This document shows, piece by piece, positions 35,182-44,152 of a DNA stretch of 64,000 nt; the stretch's first letter is position 1; every line of letters starts with the position of its first letter. Source of the stretch: Candidatus Azobacteroides sp. (GTDB lineage Bacteria > Bacteroidota > Bacteroidia > Bacteroidales > WRGA01); contig JAJQEC010000066.1 in NCBI GenBank assembly GCA_021201815.1, positions 46,258-110,257 on the forward strand. Direction: 5' to 3'. Both the position numbers and the translations under genes were made by a program. The notes beneath the pieces were generated by a model, which was given only the letters and a program-made list of their open reading frames with translations, was not told the origin of the DNA and ran no database searches.

Positions 35182-36198
35182 ATGAGAGAAAAGACGGAAC
35201 ATATTATCGGTTATCTGGAAAAGAGATTATCCCCGGAAGAAAGAAAAGCTTTTGAGGAGGAAATAAATACATCCCCGGAACTTAAAAAAGAAACGGAAGA
35301 TTTCGCATTTATCCTGAAAGCTTCGGAAGAATTTCCGCTTCATAAAAAAATTGATGTAAATAAAAACTGGGAAGCCCTTTCTTCCCGAATAAAAAAAGAA
35401 CGTTCAAAAACCGTTGCTTTAAAATATCTGAGAAATGCGGCAGCCATCCTGTTATTGCCCTTATTGATCCTTTCTGCGGTTTTACTCAAAAAGATGAATG
35501 GCCTGGAACGGGAACCGGCACAGGAATTAAGTGTTTCTGCTACTCAGGGAACAATCTCCCGGATTACCCTATCGGATGGAACGGAAGTCTGGTTAAACTC
35601 CGGCTCCACGCTTTCCTATCCTGATAAGTTCAAAAAAGGCAATCGGATGGTTCGCCTGTCCGGAGAAGCATTTTTTAAGGTATCAGCCGATAAGAAGAAC
35701 AGGTTTACAGTCGTATTATCCGATAGCCTGTCCGTAAGTGCCTATGGAACCGAATTCAACATTTCCTCTTATGAAAATGAGCATGCAACAAAAGTAACCC
35801 TGATTAGCGGAAACCTGGAGATTAAAAAAAACAATACCGAAAACTATGTGATGGAACCCGGACAGGTATTGCTATATGATAAAACGAGCAATCGATTTAC
35901 TATTTCCGAAGCAAATATAGCCGTGGAAACAGGGTGGAAAGACGGAAAACTCGTATTCCGGCGCTCAGATATGATGAATGTGGTAAAACGTCTTTCCCGT
36001 CATTTTAATGTAAATATACAACTGGAAGGAAAGGAACTGTATGATTATGAATATTCAGCCACTTTTACCACCGAAACGTTGCCGGAAATACTGGAACTGC
36101 TTGCAAAAACAGCTCCTATCACCTATGAAATAATAGAAAGGGAGCAATCAACTGACTATAGTTTTCCTCAAAAGAAGATTATACTGAGAATGAAATAG
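35182..36198 (+). CDS. FecR-family anti-sigma factor, partner of the upstream sigma
   Basis: A 338-residue protein with a cytosolic N-domain (1-80), a membrane helix (about 88-107, AAAILLLPLLILSAVLL), a FecR domain (GTEVWLNSGSTLSYPDKF; GTEFNISSYENE) and a C-terminal DUF4974 domain (RLSRHFNVNIQLEGKELYDY). It is highly similar throughout to the FecR at 28090, so the two arose by duplication and probably act in the same circuit. It is co-transcribed with the sigma factor. Confidence 0.93.
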   Translation: MREKTEHIIGYLEKRLSPEERKAFEEEINTSPELKKETEDFAFILKASEEFPLHKKIDVNKNWEALSSRIKKERSKTVALKYLRNAAAILLLPLLILSAVLLKKMNGLEREPAQELSVSATQGTISRITLSDGTEVWLNSGSTLSYPDKFKKGNRMVRLSGEAFFKVSADKKNRFTVVLSDSLSVSAYGTEFNISSYENEHATKVTLISGNLEIKKNNTENYVMEPGQVLLYDKTSNRFTISEANIAVETGWKDGKLVFRRSDMMNVVKRLSRHFNVNIQLEGKELYDYEYSATFTTETLPEILELLAKTAPITYEIIEREQSTDYSFPQKKIILRMK

Positions 36199-36220
36199 GA
36201 AATAAAAACTATTCAAGACA

Positions 36221-36868
36221 ATGGGAAAGACTGAAAATTACGGAATCGTATATGTTTTAAGTAATCCGGCCATGCCGGATCTGGTAAAAATAGGTATGAC
36301 AACGCGTAATGAGATTGATAGCCGTATGCGTGAGTTATATAGTACAGGAGTACCTTTTCCGTTTGAATGTGAATATGCCTGTAAAGTAAGGGTAGATGAT
36401 TGCCTGAAAATTGAAAAAGCATTGCATGTTGCTTTTCATCCGTACAGGGTAAATGCCAGCCGGGAATTCTTTAAAATTCTTCCGGAACAGGCAATTGCCA
36501 TTCTTAAATTATTGGATAAAAACAACGATATCACTCAGGAAGTTACTGCTGAAATCAATGAAGATATTACTACAATAGATAAAATAGCAGCCCGGAAATT
36601 TAAACAAAACCGTCGTCCTCCGCTTAACTTCTCTGAGATGGGAATTCCGGTCGGTTCTGTTCTCCAATTCAAAAAAGACGAACAAACAATTGAAGTTGAA
36701 GTATGTGCGAACAGGAAAGTATTGTTTAATAATACGGAACGTTCCCTGACGTCTGTTACACAGGAATTATTAGGGCTGGATTACAATGTACAGCCTACAC
36801 ATTACTGGACTTACAACGGGGAAAATTTAGGAGATATATACAATAAGACATATACAACAGAAGAATAA
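36221..36868 (+). CDS. GIY-YIG (T5orf172-type) nuclease with RAMA-like C-terminal domain
   Basis: A 215-residue cytosolic protein. Residues 5-95 match the T5orf172/MUG113 branch of GIY-YIG endonucleases: YGIVYVLSNPAMPDLVKIGM, the arginine in DSRMRELYSTGVPFPFE, and IEKALHVAFHPYRVNASREF. Residues about 140-210 (GIPVGSVLQFKKDEQTIEVE; LLGLDYNVQPTHYWTYNGEN) resemble the RAMA domain, thought to recognise modified DNA. Such pairs occur in nucleases of mobile-element or DNA-modification context. It starts 22 bp after the FecR stop and may simply read through from it. The nuclease fold is confident; the RAMA match is moderate. Confidence 0.8.
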   Translation: MGKTENYGIVYVLSNPAMPDLVKIGMTTRNEIDSRMRELYSTGVPFPFECEYACKVRVDDCLKIEKALHVAFHPYRVNASREFFKILPEQAIAILKLLDKNNDITQEVTAEINEDITTIDKIAARKFKQNRRPPLNFSEMGIPVGSVLQFKKDEQTIEVEVCANRKVLFNNTERSLTSVTQELLGLDYNVQPTHYWTYNGENLGDIYNKTYTTEE

Positions 36869-37081
36869 TATGTCATCCTATTAGTTCTTTTTGCAGGAAA
36901 GGTCCTATCCGGTTTTGTTTGAGTTTCAGGAAAAACAGGTCTTTAATTTTTCTAAACAAACATAGGACAGGAATACCAATTTTTTATTCAACTGGTATCT
37001 AGTTGCAGGAAAAGTTTTTCCGTTTTCCAAAAAATTCAGATTATAATCGAAGGAACGATCGTTTTCTATATAAATCTTTAT
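36869..37081. other. Short intergenic region between convergent genes
   Basis: A 213-bp gap between the converging GIY-YIG and leucine-rich-like genes. ATACCA and TGGTAT at 36975-37010 can form a weak stem. Nothing else is recognised. Confidence 0.3.
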
Positions 37082-37909
37082 TTACTCAGACAGATACACA
37101 TACTCTCCAGGAGAAGTTTTAACATGTAACAATTGTATTTTCCTGATTTGTTGTAATTCCGTAAGTTGTTTTCCTGTCATCCGGGAATCCCGGAGAGTGA
37201 AATGGAAATATTTGTAACTGCCAAATACATCGGATTCGAAAAGTAATTTGTAATCCTCAAAAGAGGTAACCGGGAATTTATCTGAAAATCCATCGGTATA
37301 GTCCAGCGCCCGAAGGTTTTTCAAGTTTGTAGAGCCAGCCAGGTTACGGATAAAATGTTGATGGTCCATTCCGGCCTGTACAGTCAGTAATTCTATGGGA
37401 AGTTCTCCTAACTCAAAAAAGGATGAATCCGGAGCAGAGGGCACCTGCAGTTCCCTCAGAACCGGCATCTTTGAAACCAGTTTTGCAATCATTCCTTCTT
37501 CATCATAAGCTGGCCCGATGATACTCATGTTGTGATCACCCGGGTCAGTAAGGGCCACCTTAAACACTTTCAGATTTTCAAATACCACATCCGATCCGGC
37601 AAGCCGTGTAAAATCCCAGTTACGGATACCATTTGCTCCTTCATCCGGCCCTGTAAACTCCAGAGAAAGGATATGAGAAGGATTTTCTATCAGGAAATCA
37701 ATAAAAGCTGCAAAGGCATAATTCTCTCCTTCTTCGTATGCATGTTCTTCTACCGGGCCATCGTCATATCCTTCCCCGTAAAATTGCACGGCATACAACG
37801 CACCTTTCTTTGCAAAACTGACATAAGGCATCTCCTGAAGATAGCCCTCCCATTCTTCTGCATGGAAACCGGAGATCCGTTCCTGTAAAGCAAGTAGTTT
37901 CTCGATCAT
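37082..37909 (-). CDS. Leucine-rich-repeat-like protein of unknown function
   Basis: Translation can be read from 38077, but the ATG at 37909 is preferred: a promoter-like TATATTTG box lies just upstream of it (37955-37962), and the extra N-terminal residues look non-coding. The 275-residue product has irregular leucine-rich segments (FENLKVFKVALTD, MPVLRELQVPSAP, NLKNLRALDYTD) as in solenoid proteins related to WGR/STM4015-type cytoplasmic proteins. There is no signal peptide. It is probably a binding protein; its function is unknown. It has no obvious operon partner. Confidence 0.7.
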   Translation of the reverse strand: MIEKLLALQERISGFHAEEWEGYLQEMPYVSFAKKGALYAVQFYGEGYDDGPVEEHAYEEGENYAFAAFIDFLIENPSHILSLEFTGPDEGANGIRNWDFTRLAGSDVVFENLKVFKVALTDPGDHNMSIIGPAYDEEGMIAKLVSKMPVLRELQVPSAPDSSFFELGELPIELLTVQAGMDHQHFIRNLAGSTNLKNLRALDYTDGFSDKFPVTSFEDYKLLFESDVFGSYKYFHFTLRDSRMTGKQLTELQQIRKIQLLHVKTSPGEYVYLSE

Positions 37910-37954
37910 GGATGATACGTTATTTTTAAATTCCTGAAATAAATGTGTATGTAC

Positions 37955-37986
37955 AAATATACCATTTATTTTTAATACGGAACAAG
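37955..37986 (-). promoter_or_regulatory. Promoter for the leucine-rich-like gene
   Basis: Read on the minus strand, CTTG (near 37983-37986) is followed after about 20 bases by TATATTTG (37962-37955), close to the Bacteroidota TTTG-N19-TAnnTTTG consensus. It gives a leader of about 40 bases to the ATG at 37909 and supports that start. The remaining 37987-38374 is AT-rich with no convincing gene. Confidence 0.5.
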
Positions 37987-38374
37987 AAGGAAAGGATATA
38001 TCATTTATTAAAACAAATAATTTTACCGAGTGTGCTAAGAAAATACGATTAGTGATATGCAAGGCTATACAGTTCATTGATGGTACATTTTTTCTCTTTT
38101 ACGACATGGAAAGTAGTATGTGTTGACTATGTTGTTCTTTTTCCAATGAGATATTAAAGTGTTGACGGTTATTGTAAAGAAATCCCGGATTCTTTTACAT
38201 AAAGTGATTAAAAGAATAAATCCGGCGGAAAAGGAAACGTTTAAACATTCTTTTATCGTATAAGAACCTTCCTCTTTCATATATAAATCCGGGACCTACT
38301 CATTAAAAAACTTATTATTATATTTACTTGTTAATTCATAGCACAAGAAAATATAAAACAATGGAGGTATAATT

Positions 38375-39859
38375 GTGTCAAAGCTTAATTCGTTAATTCT
38401 ATTAATCAAGTCTCTTTCTAAATCAGAAAAGAAGGCCCTGGTACTTCATGCTTCACAGACTGAAGACAGCAAATTATACCTGGATTTGTTCCATATAATA
38501 GACAAAGAAAAATATGCCAGCACAGAAAATATTACCGGAATCTTCCGGAAAAAGCATCCTGCTTCTTTTTTAGCTGCCAATGTCAGGTATCTGTTTGATC
38601 TGATCTTACAGGTAGTGGTGGAACTAAACAGCAAGAAAAATAAAGAATACGAACTGTATCATTCCTATTTGAAAAGCAGAATACTACGGGAAAGAGGGTT
38701 ATACGACGATTATTTGTCTTCTCTTCAGGAGACAAAAGAAAAGGCAAAAGAAATAGGGGAATATACACTTTTACTGACTCTTCAACGGGATGAGTTAAAA
38801 AGTGACTTATTAAATTACTTTGACCAGATTAAAAATGAAGAAGAGTTATTCAGGAAACAACAGGCCATTAATGAAAACCTGAAAATCATCCGGCAGATAA
38901 ACGAACAATCTTTTCTTTATGAAATGCTCCGGTTTAAAGTAGAAAAACAGAAATCTACACAGAGTGACCAGCCGTATGTCTACAATGATTTATTGATCAG
39001 CGAAATGAGCCTGGTATCCAGCCTGAAGAATGAAATCTTCGAAATAAGCCGTCTTCATCAGCTTTTTCAGGCAAATTACTTTATAAATACAGGAAGCTAC
39101 AAAAGTGCACTGAATGCCTTCTCAGAATTAAATCAACTTTTCCTGAAAAATGAAAAATACTGGAATAATCCTCCTGTATATTACCTGATGACCCTGATCG
39201 GAGTGCTTGAAAGTCTTTCCAGAATGAGGCTTTTTAAAGAGATGGATCCTTATAAAAAACAACTGTCCGTACTAATAGAAAAATATCCGTATGTAAGTTT
39301 TGTACTGGAAGTAAATGCGTTCCTTTTTATATATTCTGTCATTCCCCATATGTATAATAAGGAGTATAAAGAATGCCTGCATATCATATCCCGGTATAAG
39401 GAAATCCTTACCGATAAGCTTTTATCACTGCCACCCCGGTTATTTTTAGGTGTTTCGATCTGTCTGGCAGGAATCTATCTTATGAATAAGGAATTCGGGA
39501 AAGCGAAGAAGCAACTCATCCCTATCAGTCATGACAATGCTTTTTCCAGCTTAAAGATATTCCGGTCCGTACAATTAATGAACCTGATTATTTATCACGA
39601 ACTCGGAGATACGGATTATATCGAATCTGTTATACGTTCTATAAAACGCAAAAACAAAAAAACAAATGAAGGTACTCAGGTAGAACGGTTTTTATTCCGG
39701 TACCTGGAGACCGACTGGATACTATTACCTTCCCGGAAAAAGGAGATACAAAAAGAAAAACTCCGAAATGAGATAAAAAATATAAAATACAGCATCGATG
39801 ATCTTCAACTTATCCGGTTCTTTGACTTTTCAGAATGGATAGTGGAAAAACTTCAATAA
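38375..39859 (+). CDS. Bacteroidota-specific helical-repeat protein of unknown function
   Basis: A 494-residue cytosolic protein with a GTG start (38375) preceded by GGAGG at 38363-38367, an unusually clear ribosome-binding site for this phylum. It is almost entirely alpha-helical, with TPR-like pairs (YHSYLKSRILRERGLYDDYL; INTGSYKSALNAFSELNQLF). The N-terminus, LILLIKSLSKSEKKALVLHA, matches a conserved opening (KSLSKSEKR-type) of an uncharacterised Bacteroidota family. No catalytic motif is seen. It is followed by 171 bp and then a separate promoter, so it is probably not part of the nucleoside operon. Confidence 0.75.
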   Translation: MSKLNSLILLIKSLSKSEKKALVLHASQTEDSKLYLDLFHIIDKEKYASTENITGIFRKKHPASFLAANVRYLFDLILQVVVELNSKKNKEYELYHSYLKSRILRERGLYDDYLSSLQETKEKAKEIGEYTLLLTLQRDELKSDLLNYFDQIKNEEELFRKQQAINENLKIIRQINEQSFLYEMLRFKVEKQKSTQSDQPYVYNDLLISEMSLVSSLKNEIFEISRLHQLFQANYFINTGSYKSALNAFSELNQLFLKNEKYWNNPPVYYLMTLIGVLESLSRMRLFKEMDPYKKQLSVLIEKYPYVSFVLEVNAFLFIYSVIPHMYNKEYKECLHIISRYKEILTDKLLSLPPRLFLGVSICLAGIYLMNKEFGKAKKQLIPISHDNAFSSLKIFRSVQLMNLIIYHELGDTDYIESVIRSIKRKNKKTNEGTQVERFLFRYLETDWILLPSRKKEIQKEKLRNEIKNIKYSIDDLQLIRFFDFSEWIVEKLQ

Positions 39860-39963
39860 TAGTAACTTTTTCCATTCTTTTTATTACCTGTATAACAGTT
39901 AATTATAACATAAAATCATTACAAAATCCATAGTTGTGATTTTATTTCCGGGTATTTTTTGTT

Positions 39964-39994
39964 TTTGTATGGTATTTCTTTTTATGTATGTTTG
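39964..39994 (+). promoter_or_regulatory. Promoter of the nucleoside-salvage operon
   Basis: TTTG at 39964-39967, 19 bases, then TATGTTTG at 39987-39994: an exact match to the Bacteroidota housekeeping consensus TTTG-N19-TAnnTTTG. The ribokinase ATG is 36 bases downstream. Confidence 0.75.
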
Positions 39995-40030
39995 AATATC
40001 AAAAAATAATACAACTTGTTTAAATAAACC

Positions 40031-40945
40031 ATGAAGACAAAAAAAATTATCGTTTTAGGCAGCTGTAATACGGATATGGTAATTAAAACCGACCGTTTAC
40101 CTGTACCGGGCGAAACCATCCTGGGAGGAGAATTCCTGATGACTCCCGGTGGCAAAGGAGCCAATCAGGCTGTGGCTGCCAGTCGCCTGGGCGGGAACGT
40201 ATCTTTTATTACCAAAACAGGAAATGATATATTCGGACGTCAATCCCTGGAGTTATACCAGAATGAAAATATCAATACGGACTGTATTTTCTCAGATCCT
40301 GAAAACCCTTCCGGTGTGGCACTGATTACAGTAGATAAAAATGCTGAAAACTGCATTGTTGTCGCCTCCGGCGCAAATAAAACCTTATCGAAAGAAGAAG
40401 TAGATACATGCCGCGCTCATATAGAAAATGCCGATATCCTTCTGATGCAGTTCGAAATTCCGATGGAAACGGTAGAATATGCAGCAGAAATTGCGGCGAA
40501 AGCAGGAGTGAAAGTGATTATTAACCCTGCGCCGGCCTCCCATATATCCGATGAACTGCTAAAAAATACCCATGTCCTTATTCCTAATATGACAGAAGCT
40601 GAAATCATTTCCGGCATCAAAGTCAGCGACTGGGAAAGTGCTAAAAAAGCAGCAGACATAATGAATGAAAAGGGAGTAGATATCATTATTATTACCTTAG
40701 GCTCCTTAGGTGCTTTACTGAAAATGGACGGTGAATATTATGAAGTTCCCGTGGAAGTAAAAGTAAAAGCAGTAGACACAACAGCCGCCGGAGATACATT
40801 CTGCGGAGCTCTTTGTGTAGCGATCTCCGAAGACATGCCTATCCGGGAAGCAATTGCTTTTGCCAACCGGGCAGCAGGCATCACTGTAACTAAAATGGGA
40901 GCTCAGGTCTCCATTCCTTACAGAAAAGATATTACCTTACCATAA
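40031..40945 (+). CDS. rbsK: Ribokinase
   Basis: A 304-residue cytosolic PfkB-family kinase of usual ribokinase length, phosphorylating ribose to ribose 5-phosphate. It carries the N-terminal GSCNTDMVIKTDRLPVPGET, the substrate motif GGKGANQAVAASRLGG, and the C-terminal DTTAAGDTFCGAL with catalytic Asp255. It opens an operon with a sugar transporter (13 bp downstream), a nucleoside hydrolase and a Tsx-like channel, which fits the use of ribose released from nucleosides. Deoxyribokinase or another pentose kinase is a less likely alternative. Confidence 0.93.
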   Translation: MKTKKIIVLGSCNTDMVIKTDRLPVPGETILGGEFLMTPGGKGANQAVAASRLGGNVSFITKTGNDIFGRQSLELYQNENINTDCIFSDPENPSGVALITVDKNAENCIVVASGANKTLSKEEVDTCRAHIENADILLMQFEIPMETVEYAAEIAAKAGVKVIINPAPASHISDELLKNTHVLIPNMTEAEIISGIKVSDWESAKKAADIMNEKGVDIIIITLGSLGALLKMDGEYYEVPVEVKVKAVDTTAAGDTFCGALCVAISEDMPIREAIAFANRAAGITVTKMGAQVSIPYRKDITLP

Positions 40946-40958
40946 AAACACGACGATT

Positions 40959-41966
40959 ATGTTTATAGTAGAAAGTTACGGAGTAGCTATACTCCTTTGT
41001 ATAATTACCATGATTTGCTGGGGTTCCTGGGGAAATACCCAGAAGCTGGCCAGTTCGAAATGGCGGTATGAATTATTTTACTGGGACTATGCGATAGGAA
41101 TGTTACTGTTCTCTGTTATCATGGCCTTTACACTAGGCAGTACAGGGGAAAGCGGAAGAAGTTTTATTCCTGACCTTTTGCAGGCAGACAGTAAAAATCT
41201 TTTAAGTGCCCTGCTGGGAGGAATCATATTCAATGCTTCAAATATCCTGTTATCCGCTTCTGTCTCTATGGCGGGTATGGCTGTTGCTTTTCCGCTGGGA
41301 GTCGGATTAGCCCTGGTGCTGGGAGTATTTATCAATTATTTCGGTGCCCCTCAAGGAGATCCGCTTCTGCTCTTTACAGGGGTTGGCCTGATTGTAGTTG
41401 CGATGATCTTAAACGGATTAGCTGCCGGTAAGAAAGGAAATACCTCCAATGATTCCGGCAAGACAAAAAAAGGAATTATGCTAGCAGCCGTAGCCGGTAT
41501 CCTGATGTCATTCTTCTATCGTTTCGTAGCAGCGGCTATGGACCTGGAAAATTTTGAATCTCCGACAACCGGGATGATTACTCCCTACACGGCTTTTGTG
41601 GTTTTCGCAGTCGGCGTTTTTCTGAGTAATCTTGTATTTAATACCCTGGTAATGAAAAAACCGTTTGATGGAAAACCCGTATCTTATAAAGAGTACTTCC
41701 GGGGATCAGCCTCAACACACATGGTAGGTATATTTGGCGGAGCAGTATGGGCATTAGGTACATTATTCAGCTATATAGCAGCCGGAAAAGCAGGAGCAGC
41801 CATTTCGTACGCATTAGGACAAGGAGCACCGATGATCGCTGCCATCTGGGGAATATTTGTATGGAGAGAGTTTAAAGAGGCTCCCCAAACAGTAAATAAA
41901 TACCTTTCCATTATGTTCATATTCTTTTTAACCGGACTGGGATTGATTGTATACGCAGGCACATAA
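40959..41966 (+). CDS. GRP/ureide-permease-type (DMT superfamily) sugar or nucleoside-product transporter
   Basis: A 335-residue inner-membrane protein with about ten hydrophobic helices. N-terminal ICWGSWGNTQKLASSKWRYE and the later LGTLFSYIAAGKAGAAISYA are typical of the GRP/RhaT/RbsU-like branch of the drug/metabolite transporter superfamily. In this operon it most likely imports the ribose, or base, freed by the lipoprotein nucleoside hydrolase (inference). It is translationally close to rbsK. Confidence 0.82.
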   Translation: MFIVESYGVAILLCIITMICWGSWGNTQKLASSKWRYELFYWDYAIGMLLFSVIMAFTLGSTGESGRSFIPDLLQADSKNLLSALLGGIIFNASNILLSASVSMAGMAVAFPLGVGLALVLGVFINYFGAPQGDPLLLFTGVGLIVVAMILNGLAAGKKGNTSNDSGKTKKGIMLAAVAGILMSFFYRFVAAAMDLENFESPTTGMITPYTAFVVFAVGVFLSNLVFNTLVMKKPFDGKPVSYKEYFRGSASTHMVGIFGGAVWALGTLFSYIAAGKAGAAISYALGQGAPMIAAIWGIFVWREFKEAPQTVNKYLSIMFIFFLTGLGLIVYAGT

Positions 41967-42007
41967 AAATAAACATTTATACATATATCAGAAAAACAAA
42001 AATTCAC

Positions 42008-43057
42008 ATGAAAAATTTAATTTATATGATCAGCATGCTCTTCTTATTGGTAGCATGTACAGAAAAAAATAACGAGGTAAAAGAAGAATCCGGAAACAAA
42101 AAAGTAAAAATGATTCTGGATCTGGATACAGGAATCGATGATGCACTGGCACTTGCTTATGCATTGGCACATCCGGATATTGAACTGATCGGGGTAATGG
42201 CTTCGTTCGGGAATGTAACCATGGAAGAGAGTGTTACCAATACATTGGCACTCCTTGATATGCTTAACCACGCAGAAGTGCCTGTTTTTAAAGGAGCTGA
42301 CCGGGCTACCGGGGAAAAGGAACCGTTTCATGTTCTGGAAATAAGCCGGTTGATCCATGGCAAAAATGGCATCGGAGATGTTAACGTATCTTCCAGTCCC
42401 CGTACAGCGAACAAACAGGATGGGGTTGACTTTATGATAGAGTCTGCCAGAAAATACGGCAAAGATCTGATGATTGTTGCAGTAGGCCCTACTACAAATC
42501 TTAATGAGGCAATAAAAAAAGAACCGGCATTGAAGAACCTGGTAGGAAAAGTGGTGATTATGGGAGGAGCGCTTATTGTAGACGGAAACGTAAATAAGTA
42601 TGCCGAAGCAAATATTTACCAGGACCCGGTTGCTGCAAACGAGTTATTTACCAGCGGGACTCCCCTTACGATGGTTGGGCTGGACGTTACGCAACGGACA
42701 AAGCTGACAAAGAAAGATACGCAGATATGGCGGAACCTCGGCACGACTTCCGGAAAGATATTTGCCGATATGGTAGACTATTATATAGAAGCATACAATA
42801 TAACTTCTCCCAGGCTGAACGGTTGTGCCTTACACGATCCGTTGGCCGTAGCAGTGGCTGTAGATCCTGACCTGGTTAAGATCCTTACCCTCCATATGCG
42901 CGTCGGCACCAGCCAGGAAGACTGGGGCAGAACAATCGGAATAAACGAGAAAATGAATGATCCGGATCCGAATGTATCTGTTTGTGTAGATGTGGAAGTA
43001 GATGAATTTGTTACCCGTTTCATGGATCTTCTCTCTCAGTTATTTAAAGCAAACTAA
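42008..43057 (+). CDS. Lipoprotein inosine/uridine-preferring nucleoside hydrolase
   Basis: A 349-residue protein. MISMLFLLVAC with Cys17 is a lipobox, so this nucleoside hydrolase is exported, unlike the familiar cytosolic enzymes. The calcium-binding DLDTGIDDALAL (Asp38, Asp40, Asp44, Asp45) is intact, as is the NGCALHDPLAVAVAVDPDL block near the active site. It splits ribonucleosides into base and ribose. Its neighbours are an outer-membrane nucleoside channel, a sugar transporter and ribokinase, which together make a complete path from outside nucleoside to ribose 5-phosphate. Confidence 0.92.
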   Translation: MKNLIYMISMLFLLVACTEKNNEVKEESGNKKVKMILDLDTGIDDALALAYALAHPDIELIGVMASFGNVTMEESVTNTLALLDMLNHAEVPVFKGADRATGEKEPFHVLEISRLIHGKNGIGDVNVSSSPRTANKQDGVDFMIESARKYGKDLMIVAVGPTTNLNEAIKKEPALKNLVGKVVIMGGALIVDGNVNKYAEANIYQDPVAANELFTSGTPLTMVGLDVTQRTKLTKKDTQIWRNLGTTSGKIFADMVDYYIEAYNITSPRLNGCALHDPLAVAVAVDPDLVKILTLHMRVGTSQEDWGRTIGINEKMNDPDPNVSVCVDVEVDEFVTRFMDLLSQLFKAN

Positions 43058-43084
43058 TATCCTTTAACATATTAAAGTTCAGCG

Positions 43085-43110
43085 CCCCTCCTGTCACCTG
43101 ACGGGAGGGG
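43085..43110 (+). promoter_or_regulatory. Strong intra-operon hairpin
   Basis: CCCCTCCTGTC (43085-43095), loop ACCT, GACGGGAGGGG (43100-43110): an 11-bp stem with one G-U pair and no U tract. It is placed in the 75-bp gap before the Tsx-like gene, so it may protect the upstream mRNA or reduce read-through rather than act as a full terminator. Confidence 0.7.
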
Positions 43111-43132
43111 ATGCTATCCTATACTATCCACT

Positions 43133-44008
43133 ATGATGAAAAATAATAAATTTATAATAGCTTTATTTTCTTTTTCCTTCTTATTTCTATCGATAACCAA
43201 CGGGCAGGAAAAAGCAAACGAAAAAATAATTCCACCGAACTGGTTTGTACACAATGTAAATATCGTTAAAAGCGGAAATACCCGCTTTGGCCCTACAAAA
43301 ACCGATGACCTGTATCTCGAATACGAATTAATGGGAAGGCAAGGAATATTTGACTTTTACGGATACATCGATTTCCCTAAATTCTTCGGGGTCGGAAGCG
43401 ACCATCTGGCCGGTATCTGGGATAAAGAAGGCACCAGGTCATTTGCCGATTTACAGGGACGTATGTCCATCAATGGGTTATTGGGAAAAGGACAAAACCA
43501 GGGCCTTTTTAAAGAATATTTTATATCCACCAATTATGTAGGAAACTTTGCCGAAGGGTTATCATCCTCTCATGTATTATGGCTGGGGCTGGGAACCAGT
43601 ATCAATACCCATAGTAAATTAAACCTGGACGTGAATTTTTATATCCGGAAAACCTTTTCGGATTATGGTTCTCAAAATGAATATTCCTTACAGGGACACC
43701 GGCTGAAAATGAAATGGATTTATCCCATTACTTCCCTGTTTAACAATCAGGGATCCCTTACCTATATCGGATTCGGGGATTATGATTTTAATCTCGGAAA
43801 AGAACCGAAGGAAAAACCTTCCGATAATATAGGAAGCAATAATGCGTTGCAGATTTCCAATGTGCTCGATGTCTCTTATAAACGTTTCCATGCTGCTGCC
43901 GTAGCGCGTTACTGGTATCATGGAGGAGGAAGCAAAAATAACGGTGGTTCGTTTCCGGTAAATACGAACGGATGGGGATATTACTTCCTTATCGGATACA
44001 ACCTTTAA
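43133..44008 (+). CDS. tsx: Tsx-like nucleoside-specific outer-membrane channel
   Basis: A 291-residue protein with a signal peptide (to about residue 25). It has amphipathic beta-strands (LYLEYELMGRQGIFDFYGYI, FADLQGRMSINGLLG) and a C-terminal GWGYYFLIGYNL with terminal aromatic/hydrophobic residues, as in outer-membrane barrels. The FDFYGYIDFPKFFG segment is typical of the Tsx family. It would let nucleosides across the outer membrane for the lipoprotein hydrolase. It is the last gene of the operon, ending at a rho-independent terminator. Confidence 0.85.
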   Translation: MMKNNKFIIALFSFSFLFLSITNGQEKANEKIIPPNWFVHNVNIVKSGNTRFGPTKTDDLYLEYELMGRQGIFDFYGYIDFPKFFGVGSDHLAGIWDKEGTRSFADLQGRMSINGLLGKGQNQGLFKEYFISTNYVGNFAEGLSSSHVLWLGLGTSINTHSKLNLDVNFYIRKTFSDYGSQNEYSLQGHRLKMKWIYPITSLFNNQGSLTYIGFGDYDFNLGKEPKEKPSDNIGSNNALQISNVLDVSYKRFHAAAVARYWYHGGGSKNNGGSFPVNTNGWGYYFLIGYNL

Positions 44009-44052
44009 AGGTAATCAGAAGATGCGTTAGGTTATTGAACAGATTTTTTTCA

Positions 44053-44088
44053 GGGAGCGTTCCCATTTTTTCCGAACGCTCCCTTTTT
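44053..44088 (+). terminator. Rho-independent terminator of the nucleoside operon
   Basis: GGGAGCGTTC (44053-44062) pairs perfectly with GAACGCTCCC (44074-44083) and is followed by TTTTT. It lies 44 bp after the tsx stop and faces a convergent gene. Confidence 0.9.
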
Positions 44089-44152
44089 ATGCTTTTCCGG
44101 AAGATGATTTTAACTATTGGCAGGAATCCTTCCCTCATCCTTCTTTCTATCC

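Noticed and set aside
37910-38077. N-terminal extension of the leucine-rich-like gene to 38077
   Set aside because: A TATATTTG promoter box lies within it and the extra residues look non-coding; 37909 is the better start.
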